A stretch of 25,822 bases of DNA from positions 1-25,822 of the IMG/VR virus record IMGVR_UViG_3300011252_000263; one strand, given 5' to 3'. Below, piece by piece: positions 14,463 through 21,707 of this stretch (positions are counted from its first letter, which is position 1; each line of letters opens with the position of its first letter). The position numbers and the translations under genes are program-made. The notes under the pieces are model-generated. The model made no database searches, had not been told where the DNA came from, and saw nothing but the letters and a program-made list of their open reading frames with translations. This DNA comes from a virus.

Positions 14463-14493
14463 AAAAAGGGCCAGCACCCGGAGGTGCTGACCC
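14463..14493 (-). terminator. rho-independent terminator after the major capsid gene
   Basis: On the minus strand GGGUCAGCACC pairs with GGUGCUGGCCC around a short loop, followed by UUUUU. One pair is G-U on this strand and would be a mismatch on the other, confirming orientation. It lies 38 bases after the capsid stop. Confidence 0.88.
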
Positions 14494-14504
14494 TTGATCA
14501 CTTG

Positions 14505-14521
14505 AAGGGGCAAAGCCCCTC
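14505..14521 (-). other. second hairpin after the capsid stop
   Basis: AGGGGC and GCCCCT pair around a three-base loop, 10 bases after the capsid stop and 12 bases before the terminator. It has no U-tract. It may protect the 3' end of the abundant capsid mRNA. Confidence 0.45.
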
Positions 14522-14530
14522 CGTTACGCG

Positions 14531-15490
14531 TTACGAGGTAGAGAGATCGAAAACCGCGCCATGCGCCTTCGGAGCGCGCATGATGAGGCAATACTCGGAC
14601 ACGATCGCAAAGCGAGTGGCGTCACCGACAGGTGCGACATCGCTAACCGAATACATGCGACCCGGCAGGTGACCGATCGAGTAGTGATCGGGATCCATCA
14701 GGTAGATTTCCGAGTTGGGCGCCGCGCGGTCAATCACGACGTTAAGCTGGCCGAAATCGGTCAGAAAAATGCTGACCGAGCCGACGATGACGGCGTCTAC
14801 TGGATTGCCAGCCGTCATGTGAAGCTGGTTCGTCACTGCGCTGCCGGATGACAGATCAGAAAACGCGACCTTGTTTTTCGGCGACACGACCATCATGGAT
14901 GGCTTGCCGCCGTCCGTGTACGCAAGCTCCATTGCGTTATCGATAAGAGCGAGGGAGAGAGCGCGGTCGTTGCCGGAAAGTGTGGCAGCGTCAGCACCCG
15001 TGCCAGCGGAAACAGCCGACGTGGTTCCAGCGGTCGAGAAATCGACGTTGGTAATCCACGAGGTCAGCTTGCCGGTCTTGCGCGGCTCAGAGGCCGAGCG
15101 AGCCTCGTTCTTGTACATCGACTTATTGATGTCACGGCGCTGTTCGATTGCCTTGGTCACCTTCACGTAGGCCGTCTCTTTTTCTCGACCCGCTTTATCA
15201 ATTGTATCCAAGGTATTTGAGACACTCGCCGCCTGCACAGCTATCTGATGATAATTGCCCAGCCTAATCGTGGGATTGGGGTTCGTATAGCTGAAGTCCG
15301 CTCCTTCCGACGCCGAGTTCGTATCGACGGCGGCGGCAAGTTCTGACACTTGCCATTCGTGGAAAATGCCTTTGGTCGTTTCGACCTTGGCATTGCTGAC
15401 CAGCGGCGTTTCGTCAGGATCGATCCGAGATATTACGTTGCTCAGATCCTCCCGCTCGCCTACGGCGTTTGAAGTAAGATATGTTGCCAT
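14531..15490 (-). CDS. major capsid protein (SU10/DUF5309-like HK97 fold)
   Basis: The N-terminus ATYLTSNAVGEREDLSNVIS followed by RIDPDETPLVS and the later segments IFHEWQVSELAAA, TNPNPTIRLGNYHQIAVQ, VSNTLDTIDKAGREKETAYV are the recognisable pattern of the SU10-type major capsid protein family. A later PSMMVVSPKNKVAFSDL and LMDPDHYSIGHLPGR fit too. Length (319 aa) is normal. It follows the scaffold gene by nine bases with a GGAG ribosome binding site. A hairpin and a strong terminator follow, so this gene is probably the most highly expressed. Start and identity are both well supported. Confidence 0.9.
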   Translation of the reverse strand: MATYLTSNAVGEREDLSNVISRIDPDETPLVSNAKVETTKGIFHEWQVSELAAAVDTNSASEGADFSYTNPNPTIRLGNYHQIAVQAASVSNTLDTIDKAGREKETAYVKVTKAIEQRRDINKSMYKNEARSASEPRKTGKLTSWITNVDFSTAGTTSAVSAGTGADAATLSGNDRALSLALIDNAMELAYTDGGKPSMMVVSPKNKVAFSDLSSGSAVTNQLHMTAGNPVDAVIVGSVSIFLTDFGQLNVVIDRAAPNSEIYLMDPDHYSIGHLPGRMYSVSDVAPVGDATRFAIVSEYCLIMRAPKAHGAVFDLSTS

Positions 15491-15499
15491 GATTGGCTC

Positions 15500-16510
15500 C
15501 TATTTTTCCAAGAGATAATTCACCGCAGCGTCCATCGCGTTTCTGCCCTTCTGCTGCGATATGTTAGCGAGAGCTTTCTGCTTTCGCCGTTGGGTGGTTT
15601 GCTTACTGCTCTTGGGCTGTCCGCTCTTGGTCATTTTGGGAGCCTTAGATGCTCGCTTTTGCGCTGCCGGTTTCGTCTTCATTAGTTCGTCGTACAAGTA
15701 CGCCTTCCTGATCATCGAAACCGCGCGTGCGTCGGATACCTGGGCGAGTTCGACGTCGCTGTATCCTTGCCGCTGCGCATAAGTGACGACCGCCGCCTTT
15801 TCTTTGGCCGCGACTTCTTCATCTAACCACTCAGGAATAAGCTCGTTCATCCGGTCGCGCTCTTGTGCGAGACGCTGCTGCGCCTGCGCTTGCAAGTGTG
15901 CGGCCTGTTCCTGCTGAACGCGCTGTTGCTCCGCTTGTATCTGCTCCATTGCTTCCTTTCGGTCGCGAGCAAGATCACGCTGTCGCGTGTATTCAAGCGG
16001 ATCGGCTTCGTAGAGTTCGTTCCAGTATTCCTGTGTCGGCTCCTGCTGACTGAGCGCCTGCTCAACTACAGCAAGCTGGTCGGCGTAGCGTTGCCGCTCG
16101 CCTTGCACGGCTGCCAGTTCCGCTTCCGCAGCCTTACGCTGCTCCGCGACCTGCTGGGTCTTCCGCGTGTAGTCTGCGTTCCGCATGTACGAATTTTTCA
16201 ACTCGTCCAGCGTAACTTCAGCCTCATCGTCGCCAGCTTTGACGCGATAACGCTGTTCTTCGACTACGGGTGCTTCGTCCGCTTCGTCCTCGTACTCGGG
16301 TTCGTCGTCATCGACTTCCTCGTACTCGGGTTCGTCGGCTTCAGCTTCGACCTCTACCTCATCGGCTTCGGCGTCTGCCGGCTCTTCGACCGGCGGCTCT
16401 TCGCTTACCTCTGGCGTGTCCTCTTCAGGAGCCTCGGCTTGCAAGAGTAGGTCCACCGCAGATGCAGTGGACAGCAATGAAGTCCCATCGTCCTGGGGTG
16501 CTTCAGTCAT
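15500..16510 (-). CDS. capsid scaffolding protein (336 aa)
   Basis: The first 100 residues are strongly acidic with Glu/Asp/Pro/Val repeats (VEVEAEADEPEYEEVDDDEP). The signature RYRVKAGDDEAEVTLDELKN followed by SYMRNADYTRKTQQVAEQRK is typical of scaffold proteins in this type of phage. A long coiled coil follows (AEAELAAVQGERQRYADQLA, QIQAEQQRVQQEQAAHLQAQ). The C-terminus is basic (KRASKAPKMTKSGQPKSSKQ), as expected for the part that binds the capsid protein. It is encoded immediately before the major capsid gene, the usual order. The protein should be absent from mature virions. Confidence 0.88.
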   Translation of the reverse strand: MTEAPQDDGTSLLSTASAVDLLLQAEAPEEDTPEVSEEPPVEEPADAEADEVEVEAEADEPEYEEVDDDEPEYEDEADEAPVVEEQRYRVKAGDDEAEVTLDELKNSYMRNADYTRKTQQVAEQRKAAEAELAAVQGERQRYADQLAVVEQALSQQEPTQEYWNELYEADPLEYTRQRDLARDRKEAMEQIQAEQQRVQQEQAAHLQAQAQQRLAQERDRMNELIPEWLDEEVAAKEKAAVVTYAQRQGYSDVELAQVSDARAVSMIRKAYLYDELMKTKPAAQKRASKAPKMTKSGQPKSSKQTTQRRKQKALANISQQKGRNAMDAAVNYLLEK

Positions 16511-16573
16511 AATATTTTATCCTAGTGGTGTGTGACTGCCTTGCGGCTTGGTCATCGCGCCAGTTGGCGTGAT

Positions 16574-16855
16574 TTAGTGGACGGGCTTGCCTCTGGCCGC
16601 CTCGTCAATTTCGTGGCCGGCCATCTCGCCGGTCTGCATCGTTCCCACGATGTGATCGTAGATGTCTTCCAGCACGTTGATTGCGACGTAGAGCCGCTCT
16701 CGCTCATCACTCTGATTGATTTGCGTGTCTGCCCACTGGGTCGCGTAACGCGATCGCAGTGTATCAATGGCCTCGGTAAATATGGGATTGCGGAGAAGTT
16801 CTGCGGCCTTGCTGCCGCGATCCATCTCCTCGCGCAACTTGCCCTCGTCGCTCAT
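16574..16855 (-). CDS. small helical phage protein between portal and scaffold (93 aa)
   Basis: An acidic helical protein: MSDEGKLREEMDRGSKAAEL, IFTEAIDTLRSRYATQWADT, ERLYVAINVLEDIYDHIVGT. This pattern, with a charged first helix followed by RSRY...W and a helix with LY.A.N.L..I..HI, recurs in many phages next to the portal gene and has no defined role that I know. The ATG at 16855 shares one base with the portal stop (TGATG), so translation is probably coupled to the portal. Confidence 0.75.
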   Translation of the reverse strand: MSDEGKLREEMDRGSKAAELLRNPIFTEAIDTLRSRYATQWADTQINQSDERERLYVAINVLEDIYDHIVGTMQTGEMAGHEIDEAARGKPVH

Positions 16856-18906
16856 CAGTTGCGCGGAATGTTGGTTGAGATGTTCGCGCCCGACGATGCC
16901 TCAATACCGCGAAGCTGCGCCTCGTAGGCCATCTCCTGCTGGCGCATCTCAAACTTCATCTGCATTTCCTGCATCTGCATTTCGCGCTTCAGTTGGAGTT
17001 CAGCCATCATCTTTTCGCGATCGAGCGCGATCTCGGCTTCTATTTTTGCTCTCTCGACCTGTAGCTTTTCGCGCTCAATCTCGGCCAGCGGATTTTCCTG
17101 ACCCTGCGCGGCCTGCATCTTCTGCTGGATTTTCTGTTGAAGTTCCGGCGGCAGGTTGTCTGGGTCGAGGAAAAACTCGTCGGCAGATTTTATGCCGCCA
17201 GCCTCAAGCATCTTCGCCAGGGTGGCGCGATACTGCCCCATCGTGCAGAGCGGGTTATCAAGGCCCATCTGCGTCAGCACCTGCTCCTGCTTGGCGGCAA
17301 TCATTGCGTAGGACGCCTGACGCTTCTGCGCATCGCCCCGGCCCAGCCCGACGTTGACCGACACGTCAAACTCTGTGTCGAACATTTGCGGGTTCATCGG
17401 GACGAACTGGTTACGCAGTCGGATAATCCGCTCGCCCTGCTGATGCTCCTGCACCAGCTTGAGGATGCACTTCATCAGGCGCTTTACGCCGGTTTCGGCA
17501 AAGACCCTAGCAATCATCTCGACCTTCGCCTGGGCGGCGCTCACCGTCGCGTTCACCGCCGCTGCGGTGCTGGACTGCAACGCGTCAGCGTCGAGGCCCA
17601 TCGATGCCTTGCTCATGCCGGTACGCATCTCGCGCACGTTGTCCATGTACGAGAGCAGCGGGAACGCTGCGTCTGCCACACTCGGCGGCGTGATCGGCTG
17701 AACCATGCCCGGCGCGCGCATACGCACGATGCCGCCGGGACGGTTCGCGATCAGGTCGTCCATGTTGACCTGACCCTCAACCGCGCCCACGCGCGCGTTG
17801 TTCATCAGGTAGATGTTGTCGAGTAGCTGGCGCAAAATCGCGGTCTTGCTCGACTGAAGATCAGTCAGCAGTTCCGCGACACCGCGACCGACCATGCGGT
17901 GCGGCATGAGGATCGGGCTGATAATCGAAAACGGGAACATATAGAAATTCTCGTTCTCAACGATTTCGTAAGCGGGGCCGATCGCGACCACGCGGCGGAT
18001 CTGGCTCTTGCCGTCGTTGTTGTAGTCGGTGCGAATGTACGCCTCGGTGACTAGAACGTCCTGCTCGCTGATGTCGCTGGTGGTGTTCTGCGCCTGGCTT
18101 TCCAAATCTTCAAAGCGCGCCTGCTTTTCGTTCAGCGTGTCGATCTCGGTGTAGCCAGCGTTGGCTTCCACAACCTCACGGTCGTAGCCCATCTCCAGCA
18201 ACTCGGTGACCGTCATCTGCGTGCGGTGCGCGACGAAGCGGCAGTCGTCCAGGCTCTTAGCGCGCTGGCTGAACAAGAACTCTTCGGGCGGCACGTTCTC
18301 AATCTTCACGCGACCGTCGCGCTTTGTCCTTTGGATCGTCACGTCGTAGGCCATCGGCGGCGGCATGATGCTGCCGTCGGGCGCCTCGATCGGCGTGCCA
18401 ACCTCACGCGCTTCCTGCGCGGTGACTTCGATCTCGTCGTCCATTAGCAGGGCGGTCAGTTCGTCGTCGGTCAGGTCGGTGTAGTTTTCCTCGACCGTCT
18501 CTTCAGTCTCCAGCCAGAAATGCTTCACGATCCCAGCCTTGAAAATGAGCGCGTCCTTGAAAAAATCGTGCATAATCTGGAAGCCGTCGTTGTCGGCGTT
18601 CAAGATGAAATTCACGTACTCTGTCGCCTGCGCGGCGGCCTGCACGTCTTCCGGCCCACGCGGCTCAAAGCGCACAAAGTCGTCTGTCTCGGCAAAGACC
18701 TTGATCAGTTGCGGCATGATCATCTCGACCATGTCGCTGACCTCGGTCTGCACCACCTGGCTGCGGCCATCGACCTCGTTGCCGAGCGGCTCGCCCAGGT
18801 AGTAGCTCATCGCCTGGATACGGTCGGCCGCGAACTCGCTGTCGTGGTAATTTACAGCTTGCTCGATCTCGCCGCGTATCAGCGATTGAAACTCGATTTT
18901 GTCCAT
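16855..18906 (-). CDS. portal protein, P22-like (683 aa)
   Basis: Forms the dodecameric ring at one capsid vertex through which DNA is packaged and ejected. The sequence has the P22-type plan: an N-terminal AADRIQAMSYYLGEPLGNEV, then the conserved SDMVEMIMPQLIKVFAETDD, FKDALIFKAGIVKHFW, the middle FSIISPILMPHRMVGRGVAE followed by LLTDLQSSKTAILRQLLDNI, and a later FDVSVNVGLGRGDAQKR. The last 80 residues form a long Glu/Met/Gln-rich coiled coil (about 604-665), like the C-terminal barrel of P22-type portals. P22 portal is 725 residues, so the length fits. It follows the plus-strand gene (18950-19150) with a 43-base gap. Confidence 0.9.
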   Translation of the reverse strand: MDKIEFQSLIRGEIEQAVNYHDSEFAADRIQAMSYYLGEPLGNEVDGRSQVVQTEVSDMVEMIMPQLIKVFAETDDFVRFEPRGPEDVQAAAQATEYVNFILNADNDGFQIMHDFFKDALIFKAGIVKHFWLETEETVEENYTDLTDDELTALLMDDEIEVTAQEAREVGTPIEAPDGSIMPPPMAYDVTIQRTKRDGRVKIENVPPEEFLFSQRAKSLDDCRFVAHRTQMTVTELLEMGYDREVVEANAGYTEIDTLNEKQARFEDLESQAQNTTSDISEQDVLVTEAYIRTDYNNDGKSQIRRVVAIGPAYEIVENENFYMFPFSIISPILMPHRMVGRGVAELLTDLQSSKTAILRQLLDNIYLMNNARVGAVEGQVNMDDLIANRPGGIVRMRAPGMVQPITPPSVADAAFPLLSYMDNVREMRTGMSKASMGLDADALQSSTAAAVNATVSAAQAKVEMIARVFAETGVKRLMKCILKLVQEHQQGERIIRLRNQFVPMNPQMFDTEFDVSVNVGLGRGDAQKRQASYAMIAAKQEQVLTQMGLDNPLCTMGQYRATLAKMLEAGGIKSADEFFLDPDNLPPELQQKIQQKMQAAQGQENPLAEIEREKLQVERAKIEAEIALDREKMMAELQLKREMQMQEMQMKFEMRQQEMAYEAQLRGIEASSGANISTNIPRN

Positions 18907-18937
18907 ATTTGTGCTTTTTTGCAGAATTTATAGGGTG

Positions 18938-18943
18938 TAGAAT
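18938..18943 (+). promoter_or_regulatory. possible -10 box for a leaderless plus-strand transcript
   Basis: TAGAAT (five of six matches to the consensus) lies so that the expected start of transcription, seven bases downstream, is the A of the ATG at 18950. No convincing -35 or Shine-Dalgarno is present. If used, the transcript would be leaderless. Confidence 0.3.
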
Positions 18944-18949
18944 CAGACG

Positions 18950-19150
18950 ATGTCTGACGAAGTATTCGCATACGCTGAATTAGAACTAGCCGGCACGAAG
19001 GCGCTGGCAGACTTTGGCGTGTCTTTTTTCAGTGAATTGCCTGACGCAAAACAAGGCGACCTGCTTGCATTGCAGGAACGTGTGCTGAAAAAACACAACT
19101 TGCAGAAAGACGATTTTTTCGCGGACAGCCCCTTCATTGCGCTAGACTAG
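18950..19150 (+). CDS. plus-strand gene inside the late operon, moron candidate (66 aa)
   Basis: The product (MSDEVFAYAELELAGTKALA, then DFGVSFFSELP, DLLALQERVLKKHNLQKDDF, ending FFADSPFIALD) is acidic, with a plausible helix-rich globular composition. It runs opposite to all surrounding late genes and overlaps the end of the 420-aa gene by four bases. The competing minus-strand frame here encodes a Ser/Lys/Cys-rich sequence that looks like a shadow. An independent gene of reverse polarity between packaging genes is typical of a moron, a gene that may be expressed from the prophage. I do not recognise a family. Confidence 0.55.
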   Translation: MSDEVFAYAELELAGTKALADFGVSFFSELPDAKQGDLLALQERVLKKHNLQKDDFFADSPFIALD

Positions 19151-20409
19151 TTGCCTAGAAAATTCATCACGCCATCTAACCATTCTTGGTTAGTAGGCTG
19201 TAGGACTGCTTTCATCTGAAACGCCCGATTGTCACCTGCTGGCGCCACACCCAAGCTGCGGCGCTGCTGGTAAAATTCTGGAAACAAAAGACTGCGCGGG
19301 ACCGCTTCCTCAAACCCACCTACATAGCCGCCCTTCAAATCTGTGTCGTATGTACCGTGTGGCATAAGCAAACCAGATGTTGGTCGCGTAGTTCCAGCGT
19401 CGTCAATTCGAGCAATTGACTGTCCGCCATACTGTTCAACGCCGGCTGGTATGTCTCGCAGTGCTGGATCTTGGATAGCAAAACGCGCTTCCGTTACATT
19501 CGGGAAGCCTTTATTACGCCATTCGGCTTTGTCCATAAAATCAAAAAAAGCAGCGCGGCGCGTGCCAGATTTATCAAGCCATTCGTCAAGTTTCGGCGAG
19601 TCAATTCCAGGGAAATCATCACGAAGCCGTGTTTCGTATGCCTTTGCTGATCTAAACCGTTTGTTGAAATCCTTGATGTCTTTTTTTAGCAAGTCGGACG
19701 GCTCAAAATTACGCATCGCTACTTGGCGGGTCATGTTTGCAAAATCTGAGCCGGTGCCGCTCATCGGCATATATGTGCCAAACACCGGACGACCCTCTGC
19801 CGATCGTGTCTTTTTTGCCAACGAATTTACAACTCGTTCGTCCGATGCCCAAGCCCCGGTATCCTTACCGCGCATATAGCCCATCCCGCCATCTAGCGTG
19901 ATTGGCCGATCAAGATCACGCCCGCCAATGCGGGTTAACTCCCCAACGTTCGTTCTGTCCCCAACCAAGTTGAGCAGGTAACCGTCTCTTGGCAAATCTT
20001 CTGGCGACACAATTCTTGGCGGCACATAGGCCCGCGTTGGCTTAACCGTAATTTGCTCATCCAACTGCTTTGGCAAGTCCGGGTCGATTTTGTAGTTTGA
20101 ATAGGGTGCATCGTAGAGCAACCGACGCCCGCCAGATTTTGCCGCCTTTGCAAGTGGTGGCCCTATAACGGGAACCGCACCCAGTGCGGTCGCGCCAGTG
20201 AGCAAACCGCCTTCAAGGTAGTTACCCTGATTAAAGGCATCTCGCGCATCAGAAGCACCCAAGCCGCCGCCAACAAACGGGACATAGTCCAATAGCCCCG
20301 TGAATTTCTTAGCGCGGCGGGCGCCTTGTCTACCCCCGCCTAGTAGACCACCCAAGCCTATTTCTATCTGCTCGCGATAACCTGGCTCGCGGCTGTACAA
20401 CTCAGCCAT
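19147..20409 (-). CDS. conserved phage protein of polyvalent-protein type, unknown function (420 aa)
   Basis: The N-terminal 85 residues have the Gly-rich hydrophobic pattern DYVPFVGGGLGASDARDAFN, EGGLLTGATALGAVPVIGPP, which often begins phage proteins that travel with the virion or carry toxin-like domains. The main part contains SPEDLPRDGYLLNLVGDRTN, LDGGMGYMRG, WASDERVVNSLA, FGTYMPMSGTGSDFANMT, HGTYDTDLKGGYVGGFEE, VPRSLLFPEFYQQRRSLG. I have the impression of this domain within very large polyvalent proteins of other podoviruses, but no function is known to me. The start shares TAATG with the upstream 53-aa gene. Base composition seems somewhat richer in A and T than its neighbours. Confidence 0.6.
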   Translation of the reverse strand: MAELYSREPGYREQIEIGLGGLLGGGRQGARRAKKFTGLLDYVPFVGGGLGASDARDAFNQGNYLEGGLLTGATALGAVPVIGPPLAKAAKSGGRRLLYDAPYSNYKIDPDLPKQLDEQITVKPTRAYVPPRIVSPEDLPRDGYLLNLVGDRTNVGELTRIGGRDLDRPITLDGGMGYMRGKDTGAWASDERVVNSLAKKTRSAEGRPVFGTYMPMSGTGSDFANMTRQVAMRNFEPSDLLKKDIKDFNKRFRSAKAYETRLRDDFPGIDSPKLDEWLDKSGTRRAAFFDFMDKAEWRNKGFPNVTEARFAIQDPALRDIPAGVEQYGGQSIARIDDAGTTRPTSGLLMPHGTYDTDLKGGYVGGFEEAVPRSLLFPEFYQQRRSLGVAPAGDNRAFQMKAVLQPTNQEWLDGVMNFLGN

Positions 20410-20570
20410 TAGGATTTCTTTTTTCGTTTTTTCGCGGTCTTCGCAGCGGCCTTAAACGCCTTTGCGGTTGGCGCACCCTTCGTTCCGGGCTTGCGCATCT
20501 TCTCGTTGCTGCCCGCCTTGATGCGGCGCTTTTTGGCCGCAATGTTCGAGTATAATCCAGGCTTCGCCAT
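20409..20570 (-). CDS. tiny basic protein with KxRKPGxxGAPT motif (53 aa)
   Basis: A 53-residue protein: MAKPGLYSNIAAKKRRIKAG, SNEKMRKPGTKGAPTAKAFK, then a Lys/Ala-rich tail ending KKRKKKS. The core AKKRRIKAGSxEKMRKPGxxGAPT is a recognisable phage element, found alone or fused to other small domains near terminase and capsid genes. It is very basic and could bind DNA. TAATG overlaps join it to the genes on both sides (20570 and 20409). Confidence 0.75.
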   Translation of the reverse strand: MAKPGLYSNIAAKKRRIKAGSNEKMRKPGTKGAPTAKAFKAAAKTAKKRKKKS

Positions 20571-20845
20571 TACCACTTCACCTTGTGCGACCAGTAGCGG
20601 GCCGACAGCTTGTCGGGGTTGGAATCCTGCGCGTTGTGCCGCGCGTAGTACGATTTTTTCCGCGCCTTATCGGCGGCGGTCTTGGGCTTCTTGCCCGCGC
20701 CGCTGACGCCCTGCTGACCAAAGCGAACCAGCTTTACCTGGTCGCCCTTTTTGGCAAGGACCGCGTGGCTCTTCGTCTTGTGACCGGGCGTGCGTTTCGG
20801 GACGTTGTAATTTTTGAACGTCTCGGAGCCACGCTTTACCGTCAT
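20570..20845 (-). CDS. small basic phage protein with ARH...YWSxKxKW ending (91 aa)
   Basis: The N-terminal part (VKRGSETFKNYNVPKRTPGH) and the beta-like KSHAVLAKKGDQVKLVRFGQ are followed by a basic helix (KTAADKARKKSYYARHNAQD) and the C-terminal DKLSARYWSHKVKW. This C-terminal pattern, KKSYxARH then ARYWSxKxKW, recurs in small proteins of tailed phages (I associate it with DUF6321, with limited confidence). The role is unknown; a DNA- or capsid-associated role is possible because of the charge and position. The ATG overlaps the preceding stop as ATGA. Confidence 0.75.
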   Translation of the reverse strand: MTVKRGSETFKNYNVPKRTPGHKTKSHAVLAKKGDQVKLVRFGQQGVSGAGKKPKTAADKARKKSYYARHNAQDSNPDKLSARYWSHKVKW

Positions 20846-20946
20846 TTTTTCTTGACGACCTTCTTGCCCGACTTCTTCGCCGCGGCCTTGGCCTTTGCCA
20901 TGCCCTTCGCGGTGTAGGCGTACTTTTTGTTTCCAACTTTAGGCAT
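20842..20946 (-). CDS. tiny Lys/Ala-rich protein (34 aa)
   Basis: A 34-residue protein, MPKVGNKKYAYTAKGMAKAK then AAAKKSGKKVVKKK. It starts at 20946 and ends with ATGA overlapping the 91-aa gene. The beginning PKVGxKKFxYTxxGxxxAxxxA is a common small element in phages. About 40 percent Lys; it may bind nucleic acid. It is the first of three consecutive basic mini-genes. Confidence 0.7.
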   Translation of the reverse strand: MPKVGNKKYAYTAKGMAKAKAAAKKSGKKVVKKK

Positions 20947-20984
20947 CAGAAAACATCTTTCTGTTGTTGGGATTGAAAATTTTA

Positions 20985-21707
20985 TTACCAGTCACTGTTG
21001 TCACCGAAGCCACCGTCATCGCTGTCAGAATAATCGCCTGAACTGTAGTCACCGTAGCCGCCGCTTTCGTCGCCCTCGTCAACGCCGTAGCCATCGTAAC
21101 CGTCCGCCAAGTCGGATACCGCATCCGACCAACTTGCCGTGCCGGGGCCGTCAAAAGCGGCTCCAAAATTGTCAAACGCGGCTGTGGTTACCGCGTCATT
21201 AAATGCACCTGCATCAACACCGCCTGTGCCGTAGCCGCCCTTGCCGTCGAAGCCGCCGTAATCTCCAGATAAAAGATCACTGAGCAGGCTCAAGGGGGTT
21301 GGGATCGATACTGTGTTTCGGTTGGCTGCCATATTGCCGAAAAGCCCTAACGCGAAACCAAATGGACCTGTCGCAAACGACGCAAGGTTGCCCGCTATTG
21401 CCGCGATGTTTGCAGCCGTCGGCTCCACTGTTCCAGCCAGACCAAGCTCAGCCTCAATGTCTTCCATTGTTGGCGCGTTCGTGTCGAAACTGCGTCTTAC
21501 CGGCGCTACAGGCGCCACCGGCTGCACGCCAAACGGTCCCGGCTCAATGGGCGTGTAAGGTTGCGGCGTCGGCGCGGCGTAACTCGGAATGCTTATCGGC
21601 AGCAGGCCCGTGTCCGTGTAATTGAACGGACTTGTCAGCAGCGGCTGCGGCAGAGGCTCCACGCTCACAGGCTCGCCCATGTTGAGCAGGTTGGTGTAGT
21701 AGGCCAT
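20985..21707 (-). CDS. Gly/Asp-rich phage protein downstream of terL (240 aa)
   Basis: I start at the ATG at 21707 (MAYYTNLLNMGEPVSVEPLP) because it shares TAATG with the terminase stop; the frame's earlier ATG at 21749 lies inside terL. The first 70 residues are Pro-rich, the centre has a hydrophobic Ala/Gly stretch (ANIAAIAGNLASFATGPFGF, ALGLFGN), and the last 35 are very rich in Gly, Asp, Ser and Tyr (GYGDYSSGDYSDSDDGGFGD). The tail is likely disordered. The hydrophobic centre could insert in a membrane or pack in the virion. I do not recognise a family. Confidence 0.65.
   Translation of the reverse strand: MAYYTNLLNMGEPVSVEPLPQPLLTSPFNYTDTGLLPISIPSYAAPTPQPYTPIEPGPFGVQPVAPVAPVRRSFDTNAPTMEDIEAELGLAGTVEPTAANIAAIAGNLASFATGPFGFALGLFGNMAANRNTVSIPTPLSLLSDLLSGDYGGFDGKGGYGTGGVDAGAFNDAVTTAAFDNFGAAFDGPGTASWSDAVSDLADGYDGYGVDEGDESGGYGDYSSGDYSDSDDGGFGDNSDW

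Noticed and set aside
18943-19137. Minus-strand gene opposite the 66-aa plus-strand gene
   Set aside because: It encodes a Ser/Lys/Cys-rich sequence with no ribosome binding site; composition fits a shadow of the plus-strand gene.
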